Assembly (NCBI RefSeq): GCF_009765705.1
Contig: NZ_LMUX01000020.1
Location: forward strand, 124,001-188,000
Direction: 5' to 3'
Length of the DNA stretch: 64,000 nt
DNA from: Burkholderia sp. L27(2015)
Lineage (GTDB): Bacteria > Pseudomonadota > Gammaproteobacteria > Burkholderiales > Burkholderiaceae
Positions 1 through 8,932 of the stretch are shown in pieces. The notes under the pieces are model-generated. The model was given only the letters and a program-made list of their open reading frames with translations. It did not search any database and had not been told where the DNA came from. The stretch's first letter is position 1. Each line of letters opens with the position of its first letter. Position numbers and translations under genes: made by a program.

Positions 1-1303
1 CCGCCACATTGGCGAGAAAACGCCGGCCCAGCTCGGCGTCCGCTTGGGCCGGCTCGGTTTCGTCGGCGTATAGCCGCGCGTCGTCCCATACCGGCTCGCC
101 GTCCTTGCGCCAAAAACAGTTCAGCGACCAGCGCGGTAACTGCTCGCCCGGATACCATTTACCCTGGCCGAAATGGGCCAGGCTGTGCGGCGCGTAATGA
201 TCGCGCAGTTTGTGGAACAGCGTGCCGGCCAGCTTGCGCTTGGTGGGTCCGAGCGCGGCGGTATTCCATTCGGCGCCGTCCGGGTCATCCATGGAAACGA
301 AGGTTGGCTCGCCGCCCATGGTCAGGCGCACGTCGAGTTCGTCGAGATCACCGTCGATGCGGTGCCCGAGCACTTCGATGTGCTGCCATTGCTCATCGGT
401 GTAAGGCTTGGTCACGCGCGGCGCTTCCCACACCCGCGTGACCGACATGCGATGTTCGAATTCGCATTCGCACGGCTCGCTCAGACCGGTCACGGGCGCA
501 GCCGACGACGGTTCGGGCGTGCAGGCAAGCGGGATATGGCCTTCGCCGGCGAACAGGCCCGATGTCGGGTCCAGCCCGACCCAGCCCGCACCGGGCAGGT
601 AGACCTCGCACCACGCATGCAAATCGGTGAAATCGACCTTGGTGCCGCTGGGGCCGTCCAGCGATTTGACGTCTGGCACCAACTGGATCAGGTAACCCGA
701 CACGAAGCGCGCGGCCAGCCCTAGATGGCGCATCAGTTGCACGAGCAGCCAGGCGGAATCGCGGCACGAGCCCGTGCCGTTGGTCAGGGTTTCTTCCGGC
801 GTCTGCACGCCGGCCTCGAGCCGGATCAAGTAGCCCACGTCGCCTTGCACGCGTTGATTCAGCGCGACGAGAAAATCGACGCTGGGTTGCGGTTCGCGCG
901 GCACTTCGGCGAGGTAGCGCGCAAAGTGCGGCGTGAGCGGCAACGTCTGCAGATAAGGCGCCAGCTCATGGCTTTGCCACGCTTCGTACTGGAAGGGGAT
1001 GTTCTCGGCTTGCGGTTCGAGGAAAAAATCGAATGGGTTGATCACCGACATTTCGGCGATCAGGTCGACTTCGATGCGGAATTCAGTGGTTTTCTCGGGG
1101 ATCACCACGCGCGCGAGCCAGTTGCTTTGCGGATCCTGCTGCCAGTTGACGAAATGCTGCTTGGGAAAAATATTGAGCGAGTACGACAGGATGGGGGTGC
1201 GGCCGTGAGGCGCGGGGCGCAGCCGGATGATCTGCGGGCTCAAGCTGACCGGACGGTCATACCGGTAGTGCGAAACATGGTTTAGCGCGACGTGGATCGA
1301 CAT
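1..1303 (-). CDS. Transglutaminase-like protein (DUF2126 type), 3' end cut off by window edge
   Basis: The minus strand is open from an ATG at 1303 to the window start, giving the first 434 residues of a larger protein. The N-terminus (MSIHVALNHVSHYRYDRPVS) and the fold of the following segment match bacterial transglutaminase-like proteins, which in this family are usually about 1,100 residues and continue into a DUF2126 region. The expected cysteine-protease-like triad is visible: Cys180 in GTGSCRDSAW, His229 in DLHAWCEVY and Asp245 in WVGLDPTSG. The substrate of this family is unknown; it is cytosolic with no signal peptide. In many proteobacteria it sits beside alpha-E and second transglutaminase genes, which would lie to the left, outside this window. 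Identification of the family is firm; function is not. Confidence 0.88.
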   Translation of the reverse strand, partial: MSIHVALNHVSHYRYDRPVSLSPQIIRLRPAPHGRTPILSYSLNIFPKQHFVNWQQDPQSNWLARVVIPEKTTEFRIEVDLIAEMSVINPFDFFLEPQAENIPFQYEAWQSHELAPYLQTLPLTPHFARYLAEVPREPQPSVDFLVALNQRVQGDVGYLIRLEAGVQTPEETLTNGTGSCRDSAWLLVQLMRHLGLAARFVSGYLIQLVPDVKSLDGPSGTKVDFTDLHAWCEVYLPGAGWVGLDPTSGLFAGEGHIPLACTPEPSSAAPVTGLSEPCECEFEHRMSVTRVWEAPRVTKPYTDEQWQHIEVLGHRIDGDLDELDVRLTMGGEPTFVSMDDPDGAEWNTAALGPTKRKLAGTLFHKLRDHYAPHSLAHFGQGKWYPGEQLPRWSLNCFWRKDGEPVWDDARLYADETEPAQADAELGRRFLANVA

Positions 1304-1840
1304 GAGCAGCCCAGTGGATGGATCGGTGACAGATGTAAAGCCAGTGTAAGCCGAGCAAGTTCCGAGCCAGTGGCTGAGTTCGATACTAACTCAGCCAGCG
1401 CGAATCAGATACTTGCCTGCGGCGTTGGGCGCGCTGCGATCTATCGAGCCGGGGCGGCGCGGTGCACTGCTTGTGCACCACCGGCGGGCATCCAGCGGGA
1501 GGCTGGCTTTCTCCGGGCACCGCTATGAGGCGCGCCGTGACGACATCGAATGCGTGAAAGACGGCAGCGGCGCTTGCATGAAGTCGCAGTAAAGCGGTAC
1601 TAAAGCAGCAGTAAAGCGGTACTAAAGCAACGTTAAAAAAAGCGTTTCATCGCCGCGACACATGTCGTCGTGCGGGCGTTGTTTGTTATGATCGCACGAG
1701 CTAAACGCCAGACACGGATTCGGGGATGTCGGCGTTTCGAATTGCGGAAAAATGAAAATAGAACTAATCGCTGGATGCCCGTGGGCTGTGCTCCCGGGGC
1801 TGGGTAGTATAAGACGGAGACAAAGACGGCTGGTGGCTTC
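1304..1840. other. Intergenic region between divergent genes, with a short direct repeat
   Basis: This 537-bp gap lies between the transglutaminase gene (minus) and siaA (plus), so it should hold both promoters. I see an A+T-richer stretch at about 1630-1770, including a TATGAT at 1687-1692, but no convincing paired -35 box. A perfect 22-bp direct duplication lies at 1586-1629. No gene is supported here. Confidence 0.5.
1586..1629. repeat. Two perfect 22-bp tandem copies
   Basis: The unit, which begins gcagtaaagcggtactaaag, occurs at 1586-1607 and again at 1608-1629 with no mismatch. It lies in the gap between divergent promoters. Similar short tandem arrays occur in other gaps of this window (5613-5651, 16014-16096, 28453-28564). 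Confidence 0.85.
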
Positions 1841-3889
1841 ATGAGGCGTCCTTTCTCTGGATTTTTTCGCGCTGCGAGCTTGCGCAGCCGGTTTCTCGGC
1901 TTGACCTTGTGCGTGTTCCTGGTCGCCGGCGCAATCACCTGGGTTGCGTTCGAACGCATTACTGCCGGCATCAGCAGCGAACTGGGTGCCTATTTTGCGC
2001 AACGCCAGGTGCTGTATGACCGTGAACGCATTCTCGCGCCGGTGCAACGGGAAATTGCGCTGACATCGACGCTCGCTCACTCGGCCTTTCTGAGTGCGTG
2101 GCTGACGGACGAGACCGATCCGCAGGCGCGTCGCGTGGCCATGACCGAACTCGAAGATTTGCGCACGGTGTTTTCCGATCATAGCTATTTCCTGATCATC
2201 AACCGCTCGCTGCATTATTACTTCAATGACCATTCGAATCAGTACGCCGGCAAAGAGTTGCGCTACACGTTGGATCCCAAGCTGCAGCGCGACAGGTGGT
2301 ACTTCGAAATGCGCGACAGCGGCCGGCCTTACGAGCTCAACGTAAATTCCGACGCGACACTGGACGTCACCAAGGTCTGGATCAATATGCGCGTGCAGGA
2401 TCGCACCGGCGCAATGTTGGGACTGGTCGGCACCGGCATCGATCTGACCGATTTCGTGCAGCGCGTGGTGCGTAGCGAGACGCGCGGCGTCACCAACATG
2501 CTGATCGGGCCTGACGGGTCGATCCAGGCGCATCCGAATCACAGCTACATCACGCTCGATAGTTCGTCGAAGTCACCCGGGGCACGCAAGACCGTGTTTC
2601 AACTGCTGGGTTCGGCCGCCGACCGCGACGCGCTGTCGAACGCACTCATGACCTTGAAGAAGGCTCCGGACGGGGTACAGACGCTGTTCGTGAGTTTCGA
2701 GGGACAGCCCCGCTTGCTGGCGGTGGCCTATCTGCCCGGGCTGGACTGGTACGTCGTGAGCGAAATGGATTTGCGCTTGCTGATCGGTACGGCGCCGTTC
2801 CGCATCATATTGGCGGTGATCGGGTTGGCACTGATCCTGTGTTTATTGTTGGTCTCTGCTGCGCTCGATCGGTTGGTGTTGCGGCGGATTAGCCACTTGG
2901 CCGTGGCGACCCGGCAGGTGGCGCGCGGCGACTACAACCTGCATCTGCCCGCCGCGCAAGACGACGAACTGGGGCGTTTGTCGAACCAGTTCGAGACCAT
3001 GGCCGGCAAGGTGCGCGACACGCTCACGCACCTCGAAGCGCGGGTGGCCGAGCGCACTGCCGAGCTCAACGATGCCAACGTGGTGCTGGCTGAGCAGCAG
3101 GACGAAATTCACGCTTCGCTGCGCTACGCCAAGATGATACAAAGCGCCTTGCTGCCGGCGCCGGATCGGCTGCGGCGTACCCTGGGCGAGACCTGTGTGA
3201 TGTGGTTGCCGCGCGATATCGTGGGCGGCGATTTCTATTTTCTGTTCGAAGACGCGGAAAACCGATATGTCGGCGTTGCCGACTGCACCGGTCATGGGGT
3301 TCCTGGCGCGTTCATGAGCATGGCCGCTTATTCGGTGATTCGGCAGGTGCTCAGCCACGGCGCGAACGCGCCCGCGGTGCCCCTCAATGTACTGATCGCC
3401 GAGATCGACGCGCAGTTGCGCGACAGTTTGCGCCGCGATCAGGCGGGTCTCGACTACGGCATGGACCTGGGTTTATGCCGGCTCACACGGGCTGAATCCG
3501 CCAGCGCCACCTGCACGCTCGAATTTGCCGGTTGCGGCATCGACGCCTATATTGCATCGGATGGCGCGGTAAGCCGTCTCATGGGCCGCAAACGTGGGCT
3601 GGGCTACCGCAGCCGGGGGCCGGAATTGCCCGTGCCGGTGCAGATACGCCAACTTACGACGCATGAGACGGTATATTTGCCTACCGACGGCGTGTTCGAC
3701 CAGCCGGGGGGACTTTACGGCTACGGCTTTGGCCGGGCACAATTCGAGGTGGCGTTGGCGGAATTCAGCCAATGGGAATTGAGCCGGCAGGCCGAGCAGT
3801 TCGAGCGCACCCTCAGGGAGTATCGCGGCCCGCTCGCGCAGCGCGATGACATCACCTTGCTGGGTTTCCATGCCCCGGCATTTGAATAA
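1841..3889 (+). CDS. siaA: SiaA-like membrane PP2C/SpoIIE phosphatase with periplasmic sensor domain
   Basis: This 682-residue protein has a first membrane helix at about 18-38, a periplasmic Cache-like sensor region at about 40-315, a second helix at about 319-341, a HAMP region and short coiled coil to about 425, and a SpoIIE/PP2C phosphatase domain at about 430-680. Metal-binding acidic residues are visible at Asp464 (GGDFY) and Asp481 (ADCTGHGVPGA), with a late TDGVFD motif. In Pseudomonas aeruginosa SiaA dephosphorylates SiaC and so switches on the cyclase SiaD. The next three genes are siaB, siaC and siaD in the same order, which makes the assignment strong. The signal sensed is unknown. 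ATG at 1841 is the first start before the membrane helix; its ribosome binding site is weak. Confidence 0.9.
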   Translation: MRRPFSGFFRAASLRSRFLGLTLCVFLVAGAITWVAFERITAGISSELGAYFAQRQVLYDRERILAPVQREIALTSTLAHSAFLSAWLTDETDPQARRVAMTELEDLRTVFSDHSYFLIINRSLHYYFNDHSNQYAGKELRYTLDPKLQRDRWYFEMRDSGRPYELNVNSDATLDVTKVWINMRVQDRTGAMLGLVGTGIDLTDFVQRVVRSETRGVTNMLIGPDGSIQAHPNHSYITLDSSSKSPGARKTVFQLLGSAADRDALSNALMTLKKAPDGVQTLFVSFEGQPRLLAVAYLPGLDWYVVSEMDLRLLIGTAPFRIILAVIGLALILCLLLVSAALDRLVLRRISHLAVATRQVARGDYNLHLPAAQDDELGRLSNQFETMAGKVRDTLTHLEARVAERTAELNDANVVLAEQQDEIHASLRYAKMIQSALLPAPDRLRRTLGETCVMWLPRDIVGGDFYFLFEDAENRYVGVADCTGHGVPGAFMSMAAYSVIRQVLSHGANAPAVPLNVLIAEIDAQLRDSLRRDQAGLDYGMDLGLCRLTRAESASATCTLEFAGCGIDAYIASDGAVSRLMGRKRGLGYRSRGPELPVPVQIRQLTTHETVYLPTDGVFDQPGGLYGYGFGRAQFEVALAEFSQWELSRQAEQFERTLREYRGPLAQRDDITLLGFHAPAFE

Positions 3890-3900
3890 TAGGACTGACA

Positions 3901-4479
3901 ATGAACGGTCTAGATCTTTGGGATCTGCGACAGAAGCTTGATGAGGCGAACATACTGATTTGCTTTAACGGGCCGCTTTCGCAAAGTATCATTGAACAGC
4001 TCGGGGTTGCCGTGAAACGATACCTTGAGGCGGAAACGCACAATGCAGGCCGTCTTTACGACGTATTTGCCGTATATATCGAGCAGTCGCAGAATATCCA
4101 GAATTACACGGCGGGTAAAACTGCTGCAATCCAGGCTGCATCTGCGAGCGCATCGCTGTCCGAACTGCAGCGCTACGACAGCGCAACCATCGCGATCGGT
4201 CGGCTCGACGACGATCACTATCTCGTGACGTCCGGCAATCCGGTAGCCAAAAGCGATTTGCCGCCATTGATGGCATTGCTCGATTCACTGGCCAAGCTCG
4301 ATGCCGATGGGCTGAAGGCCTGCTATCGCGAGCAGCGTCGCCGCCCGCGTGAAGACGGTTCGCCCAGCGCGGGCCTGGGGCTGATCGACATGGCGCGCAA
4401 GTCCAGCCGTCCGCTGGAATATCGCGTGCGCGACATCGATGCGGATACGGCTTACTTTCATTTGACCGCTGTAATTTGA
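3901..4479 (+). CDS. siaB: SiaB-family protein kinase
   Basis: The product has 192 residues and matches the SiaB family, with the family-typical stretches YIEQSQNIQNY near residue 60 and GLGLIDMARKSS near residue 160. The second resembles an ATP-binding G box of the GHKL fold. In P. aeruginosa SiaB phosphorylates SiaC on a threonine, opposing SiaA. The gene starts 11 bp after siaA ends and stops 8 bp before the siaC ATG, so it is co-transcribed. It is cytosolic, without membrane segments. Kinase activity is inferred from the characterised homologue. Confidence 0.87.
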   Translation: MNGLDLWDLRQKLDEANILICFNGPLSQSIIEQLGVAVKRYLEAETHNAGRLYDVFAVYIEQSQNIQNYTAGKTAAIQAASASASLSELQRYDSATIAIGRLDDDHYLVTSGNPVAKSDLPPLMALLDSLAKLDADGLKACYREQRRRPREDGSPSAGLGLIDMARKSSRPLEYRVRDIDADTAYFHLTAVI

Positions 4480-4487
4480 GGAATGTG

Positions 4488-4871
4488 ATGCAGTACTACG
4501 AACAAGCGGCGACTGTTTCGACGCCTTGGGTCAGACTGGATCCGGAGCGCGGCTTACTTGAATTGGTCGGCGAAAGCTATCCGGCCAATAGTTTCGAGTT
4601 TTATCGGCCCATCGTGCAATGGCTGGGCGATTTCCTGCAGAGTAATCGGGCCGACGTGCGCATGGAGCTCGAGCTCTCGTACGTGAATACGGGCAGTATC
4701 AAGAGCATGCTGGACCTGTTCGATTTGCTCGAAGAGGCTCATCAGGAAGGGCGATCGGTGCAGGTGGTCTGGAAGTACGATTCACGTAATCCGCGTGCGC
4801 TTGAAACGGCTGAAGAATTCTCCGACGAGATCAGCTTTTCGTTCGAAGTTCTCGACACGCATATGTCATGA
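4488..4871 (+). CDS. siaC: SiaC, phospho-switch protein (DUF1987)
   Basis: This small DUF1987 protein has 127 residues from the ATG at 4488, which is preceded by gagga at 4477-4481. An in-frame TTG at 4476 overlaps the siaB stop but has no better site. Using the ATG, the threonine in YVNTGSIKSMLDLFD is residue 68. This is the same number as the threonine phosphorylated by SiaB in P. aeruginosa SiaC, which supports both the start and the assignment. In that system unphosphorylated SiaC binds and activates the diguanylate cyclase SiaD. The stop overlaps the siaD start (ATGA). Confidence 0.88.
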   Translation: MQYYEQAATVSTPWVRLDPERGLLELVGESYPANSFEFYRPIVQWLGDFLQSNRADVRMELELSYVNTGSIKSMLDLFDLLEEAHQEGRSVQVVWKYDSRNPRALETAEEFSDEISFSFEVLDTHMS

Positions 4872-5584
4872 CGGAGCGCTCGACGCGTGCACCGATTTTC
4901 CGCGTTGCCGATACGCATGTCGTGCAACGCCTGGAACGTGCCAGCGAGCAGTTCGGCGATCATCCGCTGGTCGCGGAGCTGGAGTGGTTGGCGCATCAGT
5001 ACCAGCGGCTCGAGGCTAGGCTCGACAAAATCACGATGATGAGCGACCGGCTCCAGTCGCAGGTGCTGGACATGAACAAGGTGCTGCAGGAGCAGGCGAT
5101 TTCCGATCCGCTCACCGGCCTGATGAATCGCAACGGTTTGCTCGACCGGCTTAACGCCGAGTGCGCGCGGCTGATACGCGAACATACTGCGTTCGGGCTG
5201 CTGATGCTCGATCTCGATCATTTCAAGGCGATCAACGACGCGTTCGGCCATCATGCCGGCGATCAGGTGTTGATCGCCGTGGCGGCGACGTTGCGCCAGC
5301 ATATGCGCCCATACGACGTGTTTTCGCGCTGGGGCGGCGAAGAGTTTCTGCTGCTGGTGCCGGCGGTAGAAAGGTCAGCGCTGGAAGAGCTCGCGCGACG
5401 CCTGCTCGAGGCCGTGCGGCAGGTGAGCGTGCCGGGCGTGCCCGAGGTGAGTGAGGTCCGGGTGAGCATAGGCCTGTACTATTGCGATCAGCCGGAAAGC
5501 CCGTCCGACAGCGTGCGCAAGGCCGATATCGCGCTATATCGCGCGAAGGAAGCGGGACGCGATCAGGTCGTGACGTTTGGCTGA
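4868..5584 (+). CDS. siaD: SiaD, diguanylate cyclase (GGDEF)
   Basis: The 238-residue cyclase consists of an N-terminal helical, coiled-coil-like segment (about 15-78) and a GGDEF domain (about 79-238). The active site reads GGEEF at 156-160, a functional variant. An RxxD product-inhibition site (RPYD, 147-150) lies exactly five residues upstream, so feedback inhibition by cyclic di-GMP is expected. The N-terminal helices correspond to the part that contacts SiaC in the characterised system. The start codon overlaps the siaC stop, indicating translational coupling. It is the output enzyme of the operon, making cyclic di-GMP and, in P. aeruginosa, driving aggregation and biofilm formation. Confidence 0.92.
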   Translation: MTERSTRAPIFRVADTHVVQRLERASEQFGDHPLVAELEWLAHQYQRLEARLDKITMMSDRLQSQVLDMNKVLQEQAISDPLTGLMNRNGLLDRLNAECARLIREHTAFGLLMLDLDHFKAINDAFGHHAGDQVLIAVAATLRQHMRPYDVFSRWGGEEFLLLVPAVERSALEELARRLLEAVRQVSVPGVPEVSEVRVSIGLYYCDQPESPSDSVRKADIALYRAKEAGRDQVVTFG

Positions 5585-5612
5585 CCGGCATGGCTGACTT
5601 GCTTGGCTTAGA

Positions 5613-5651
5613 AGCGTGACCGAGCAGCGTGACCGAGCAGCGTGACCGAGC
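5613..5651. repeat. Three perfect copies of a 13-bp tandem repeat
   Basis: The unit agcgtgaccgagc is present at 5613-5625, 5626-5638 and 5639-5651 without mismatch. It fills most of the 82-bp gap between the convergent 3' ends of siaD and the chemoreceptor gene. No U-rich terminator is seen. Confidence 0.9.
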
Positions 5652-5666
5652 AGCGGACTGAGCTGA

Positions 5667-7253
5667 TTAGCCGACCAAGGCACGCATCGCATCGCCGCTC
5701 CCGCTGATCCGGAACACTGCGACCGCTTCCGTCAGCCGCCGCGCCTGTTCTTCCAGCGAACCCGCTGCGGCCGCCGCCTCTTCGACCAGCGCTGCATTGT
5801 GTTGAGTCACGCTGTCCATCTCGGACACAGCGCGATTGACCTCTTCGATCCCCGCGCTTTGCTCTTCCGATGCCGACGAAATTTCGCCCATGATATCGGT
5901 CACGCGCTTGACTGCGGTAACGACCTCATCCATGGTGCGACCGGCTGTTTCCACCAAGGCCGAACCGCTTTCGACGTGCTCGACCGATGTCTCGATCAAA
6001 CCTTTGATTTCCTTGGCCGCTGAAGCGGAGCGTTGCGCCAGGCTGCGCACTTCGGAGGCCACCACAGCGAAGCCGCGGCCTTGTTCTCCGGCACGCGCGG
6101 CTTCCACTGCAGCATTGAGCGCCAGGATATTCGTCTGGAAGGCGATGCCGTCGATCACGCTGATAATGTCGCCGATCTTGTGCGAGCTGTCGGTGATGTT
6201 GCGCATCTTCTCGACGACGTGGCTGACCACTTCACCGCCGCGCTCGGCCGTGAGTGACGCGGTCGCCGCCAACTGATTGGCCTGCCGGGCGTTATCGGTA
6301 TTTTGCTTCACGGTCGCCGTCAGCTCTTCCATGCTGGATGCGGTTTGCTGCAGGGCTGAGGCCTGTTGTTCGGTACGTGAAGACAGGTCGACGTTGCCGG
6401 CCGCGATTTCCCGCGCGCCGACGTCGATCGATTCGGCGCCGGTACGCACCGAGCTGACCGTACGTGCCAAGCTGCCCTGCATGTTCTTGAGTGCGGAGAA
6501 CAAGCGGCCGGTTTCGGTTTTGTCGCTCACGACGATCGGGGCCGACAAATCGCCGGCGGCGATCCTGTCGAAATGGGTCACGGCAAGATCGAGCGGGTTG
6601 ACGATCTTGCGCGTCAACATCACGCGTACTGCCAGTGCGAACAACACCGCAGCGCCGACGCCTACCAGGATCAGAGTCGAAATGATCGAGGAGCGCTGTT
6701 GAGCCTCGACGTACAAGGTCTCGGCGTGCTGCCGGCGGTAATCGCCCACGGCGGACATGGCTTTATCGAAATCGATGAACATTGGGCTGATCTTGGTCTC
6801 GGCGATGCTTCGAAAGGTCGTCATATCATTGGCATGCATGGCGGCCACTTCGGGTTTGATGCCTTGATCGAACAGCACGGCGCGTTTGGCCGCCAACGTA
6901 TCGACGAGCGCTTGTTCCTGGTCACCCTTGGGCAGCGCCTGATAAGTCTGCCACGCCTTGTCGGCGTCGCTGAGTAGTTCTTCGCCGCGCTTGAGTGCCT
7001 TGGTCGCGTTGTCGAGGTCACCGTTGCCGTACAGCGAGTCGAATCGCGAGAACGCGATACGTGCGCGCAGCAGGCTCATCGAGCTATTGTTGAGCGCATC
7101 GATGGCCGCGACGTCGCCACGGTCGATAACGCGCAGCGATTCGTTGCTGGAATTGATGCCGAAATAACCGATCGCGCCGCCGATGATCAGCAACACGGCG
7201 AACAGCGAGATGATCAACGTCAAACTGGTACGAATCGTCAATTTATTCAACAT
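5667..7253 (-). CDS. Methyl-accepting chemotaxis protein, Tsr/Tar-like
   Basis: The receptor has 528 residues from the ATG at 7253, which puts the first membrane helix directly at the N-terminus ([20 protein letters not shown]). It has a periplasmic four-helix-bundle sensor at about 35-185, a second membrane helix at about 190-212, a HAMP domain, and the long signalling hairpin. The tip [20 protein letters not shown] is canonical and flanked by methylation-helix heptads. No C-terminal CheR-binding pentapeptide is present. The ligand cannot be predicted. No other che genes adjoin it, so it presumably couples to a chemotaxis array encoded elsewhere. It faces siaD tail to tail. Confidence 0.92.
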   Translation of the reverse strand: MLNKLTIRTSLTLIISLFAVLLIIGGAIGYFGINSSNESLRVIDRGDVAAIDALNNSSMSLLRARIAFSRFDSLYGNGDLDNATKALKRGEELLSDADKAWQTYQALPKGDQEQALVDTLAAKRAVLFDQGIKPEVAAMHANDMTTFRSIAETKISPMFIDFDKAMSAVGDYRRQHAETLYVEAQQRSSIISTLILVGVGAAVLFALAVRVMLTRKIVNPLDLAVTHFDRIAAGDLSAPIVVSDKTETGRLFSALKNMQGSLARTVSSVRTGAESIDVGAREIAAGNVDLSSRTEQQASALQQTASSMEELTATVKQNTDNARQANQLAATASLTAERGGEVVSHVVEKMRNITDSSHKIGDIISVIDGIAFQTNILALNAAVEAARAGEQGRGFAVVASEVRSLAQRSASAAKEIKGLIETSVEHVESGSALVETAGRTMDEVVTAVKRVTDIMGEISSASEEQSAGIEEVNRAVSEMDSVTQHNAALVEEAAAAAGSLEEQARRLTEAVAVFRISGSGDAMRALVG

Positions 7254-7453
7254 ATCGGGTTCCAGGGGTGAGCGATTCGAGGCCCGCACAAAATTACGTC
7301 AGCCGATGTGCATATCCAATGGGCAAACGCCAAGGATATCAAACAGTTGTGACACGCAGTTGCGTCAAATCAAATAACCACACCGTGAACGCTTCGCGCA
7401 GGCAGATAAGGCACGCAGATAAGGCCTGCCGATGCCAAATTTAAATGACGAAT

Positions 7454-8677
7454 TCAGGCGAGCGCTGCAGGCCGGATGCCGCGACTGCGATTGAGCAACG
7501 CGAGCGTCAGGCACACGGCGAGCACAGAGGCACCGGCCGCGCAAAGAAACACCGAACGATAGCCGAAGCCGGCAACAAGCAGACCGGCCAGGGGCCCGGT
7601 CACGCCTAGCGATACGTCGAGAAAAACCGAGTAGGCGCTCAGCGCCGAACCGCGGCTCGCGGCGGGCACCAATTCCACGGCTTGCACCGCCAACGCGGGG
7701 AACACCAGTGCGAACCCGGCGCCGGCCAGCGCGGCTCCCGCCATGGCCAGACCCTGCACCGGGGCAAACGCGAGCAGCAGCAAACCGGCGGCTTCGATTG
7801 CAAACGACACGATTGCAACGCGAAAGCCACCGTAGTTTCGAATGGCGTTCGGGAACACCAGCCGGGTGCCCACGAAGAAAAGGCCGAACAGGCTCAATGA
7901 CAGCGCGGCGTTGGACCAGTGACGGCTAGCGTAGTAAAGCGTAATGAACGTGGCGATCGAACCGAATCCTGCCGAGCCCAGCGCCAACCCGATTCCATGC
8001 GGTAGAACCCGGCGGAACACGCTGCGAAACGGCAGGCGTTCGCCCACCACCACGGCCACGGCCGCCTTGGCCTTGGCCAGTACGAGGCCGACCAGCGCCA
8101 AGAGGGTCATCGTGATGCCGATCGAGACGAACCCCATCGCATGTTCAAGCACGACGCCCAGTGGCGCACCGATTGCGAGCGCCCCGTAGGTGGTGATGCC
8201 GTTCCATGAAATGACGCGGGCGGTCTGCAACGGACCGACCCGACCGATGCCCCACAAGATGGCGCCGGTTGCCACCCAGCTCTCGCCCAGCCCCAGCGCA
8301 AGACGACTGAGCAGCAGCACCAGCAGGCTCAGCAATGGGATCGTTTGAAGTAGCGCAGCCAAGGTCATCAACACGCCACTGACAGCGCACGCGCTCAAGC
8401 CGTAGAGCACCGTGTGCTTGGGGCCCGCCGTATCGGCCATTCGGCCAGCCAACGCGCGACTGACTATGGTGGCCAGATACTGCGTGCTGATCGCCACGCC
8501 GGCCAACAGTGAGCCGTAGCCAAGGTCGGTGTGTACGTAGCCCGGCAACACGGCCAACGGAATACCGATCGTGAGATATGCGATAAAGGTAAATGCGACG
8601 ATACCGACAATTTGCAGCGTGACGGCCGTGTGCTGCTGGCGCGACACTGCCGTGTTCAAAGAACTTTCATCTGACAT
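7454..8677 (-). CDS. MFS transporter, YhhS/YfcJ family
   Basis: This 407-residue protein has twelve predicted membrane helices. It strongly resembles E. coli YhhS through the segments [16 protein letters not shown], the MFS loop motif near [15 protein letters not shown], and [19 protein letters not shown]. Family members are inner-membrane drug/proton antiporters of uncertain physiological substrate. The ATG at 8677 precedes a short polar tail and the first helix. It is transcribed divergently from the LOV-GGDEF-EAL gene across a 255-bp gap with a palindrome. There is no neighbouring regulator that would hint at a substrate. Confidence 0.9.
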   Translation of the reverse strand: MSDESSLNTAVSRQQHTAVTLQIVGIVAFTFIAYLTIGIPLAVLPGYVHTDLGYGSLLAGVAISTQYLATIVSRALAGRMADTAGPKHTVLYGLSACAVSGVLMTLAALLQTIPLLSLLVLLLSRLALGLGESWVATGAILWGIGRVGPLQTARVISWNGITTYGALAIGAPLGVVLEHAMGFVSIGITMTLLALVGLVLAKAKAAVAVVVGERLPFRSVFRRVLPHGIGLALGSAGFGSIATFITLYYASRHWSNAALSLSLFGLFFVGTRLVFPNAIRNYGGFRVAIVSFAIEAAGLLLLAFAPVQGLAMAGAALAGAGFALVFPALAVQAVELVPAASRGSALSAYSVFLDVSLGVTGPLAGLLVAGFGYRSVFLCAAGASVLAVCLTLALLNRSRGIRPAALA

Positions 8678-8793
8678 GCAAGGTTTACCGGGCGAGGGTG
8701 GACTGCTACTGGATTACTGCGGATTATTCCCGCTGCATGATTGCGCATTGCGCTGGATACCCTCAACTGGATGACTCCATTATGCAGTGACAC

Positions 8794-8811
8794 ATACGGG
8801 ATAACCCGTAT
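8794..8811. promoter_or_regulatory. 18-bp palindrome between divergent genes, candidate operator
   Basis: ATACGGG at 8794-8800 and CCCGTAT at 8805-8811 form a perfect inverted repeat around ATAA. It lies 117 bp before the MFS start and 122 bp before the LOV-protein start, close to the centre of the divergent gap. Its symmetry suits a dimeric repressor. The four T residues that follow would also allow a weak plus-strand terminator, but no transcript would be expected to end there. Confidence 0.45.
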
Positions 8812-8932
8812 TTTCTCATAAATGTCGATGCTCTGTCAGCGTCTGGGCTACAGGATTGCGTTGCTAAGCCGTAAAGTCGTAAGACATCTCGCTTATGCGG
8901 GTGTTACGATTTGAGATAGAGGTGTTAGCTGA

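Noticed and set aside
173-1285. Two adjacent plus-strand frames at the left edge
   Set aside because: The minus strand encodes a transglutaminase with a complete catalytic triad across the same stretch.
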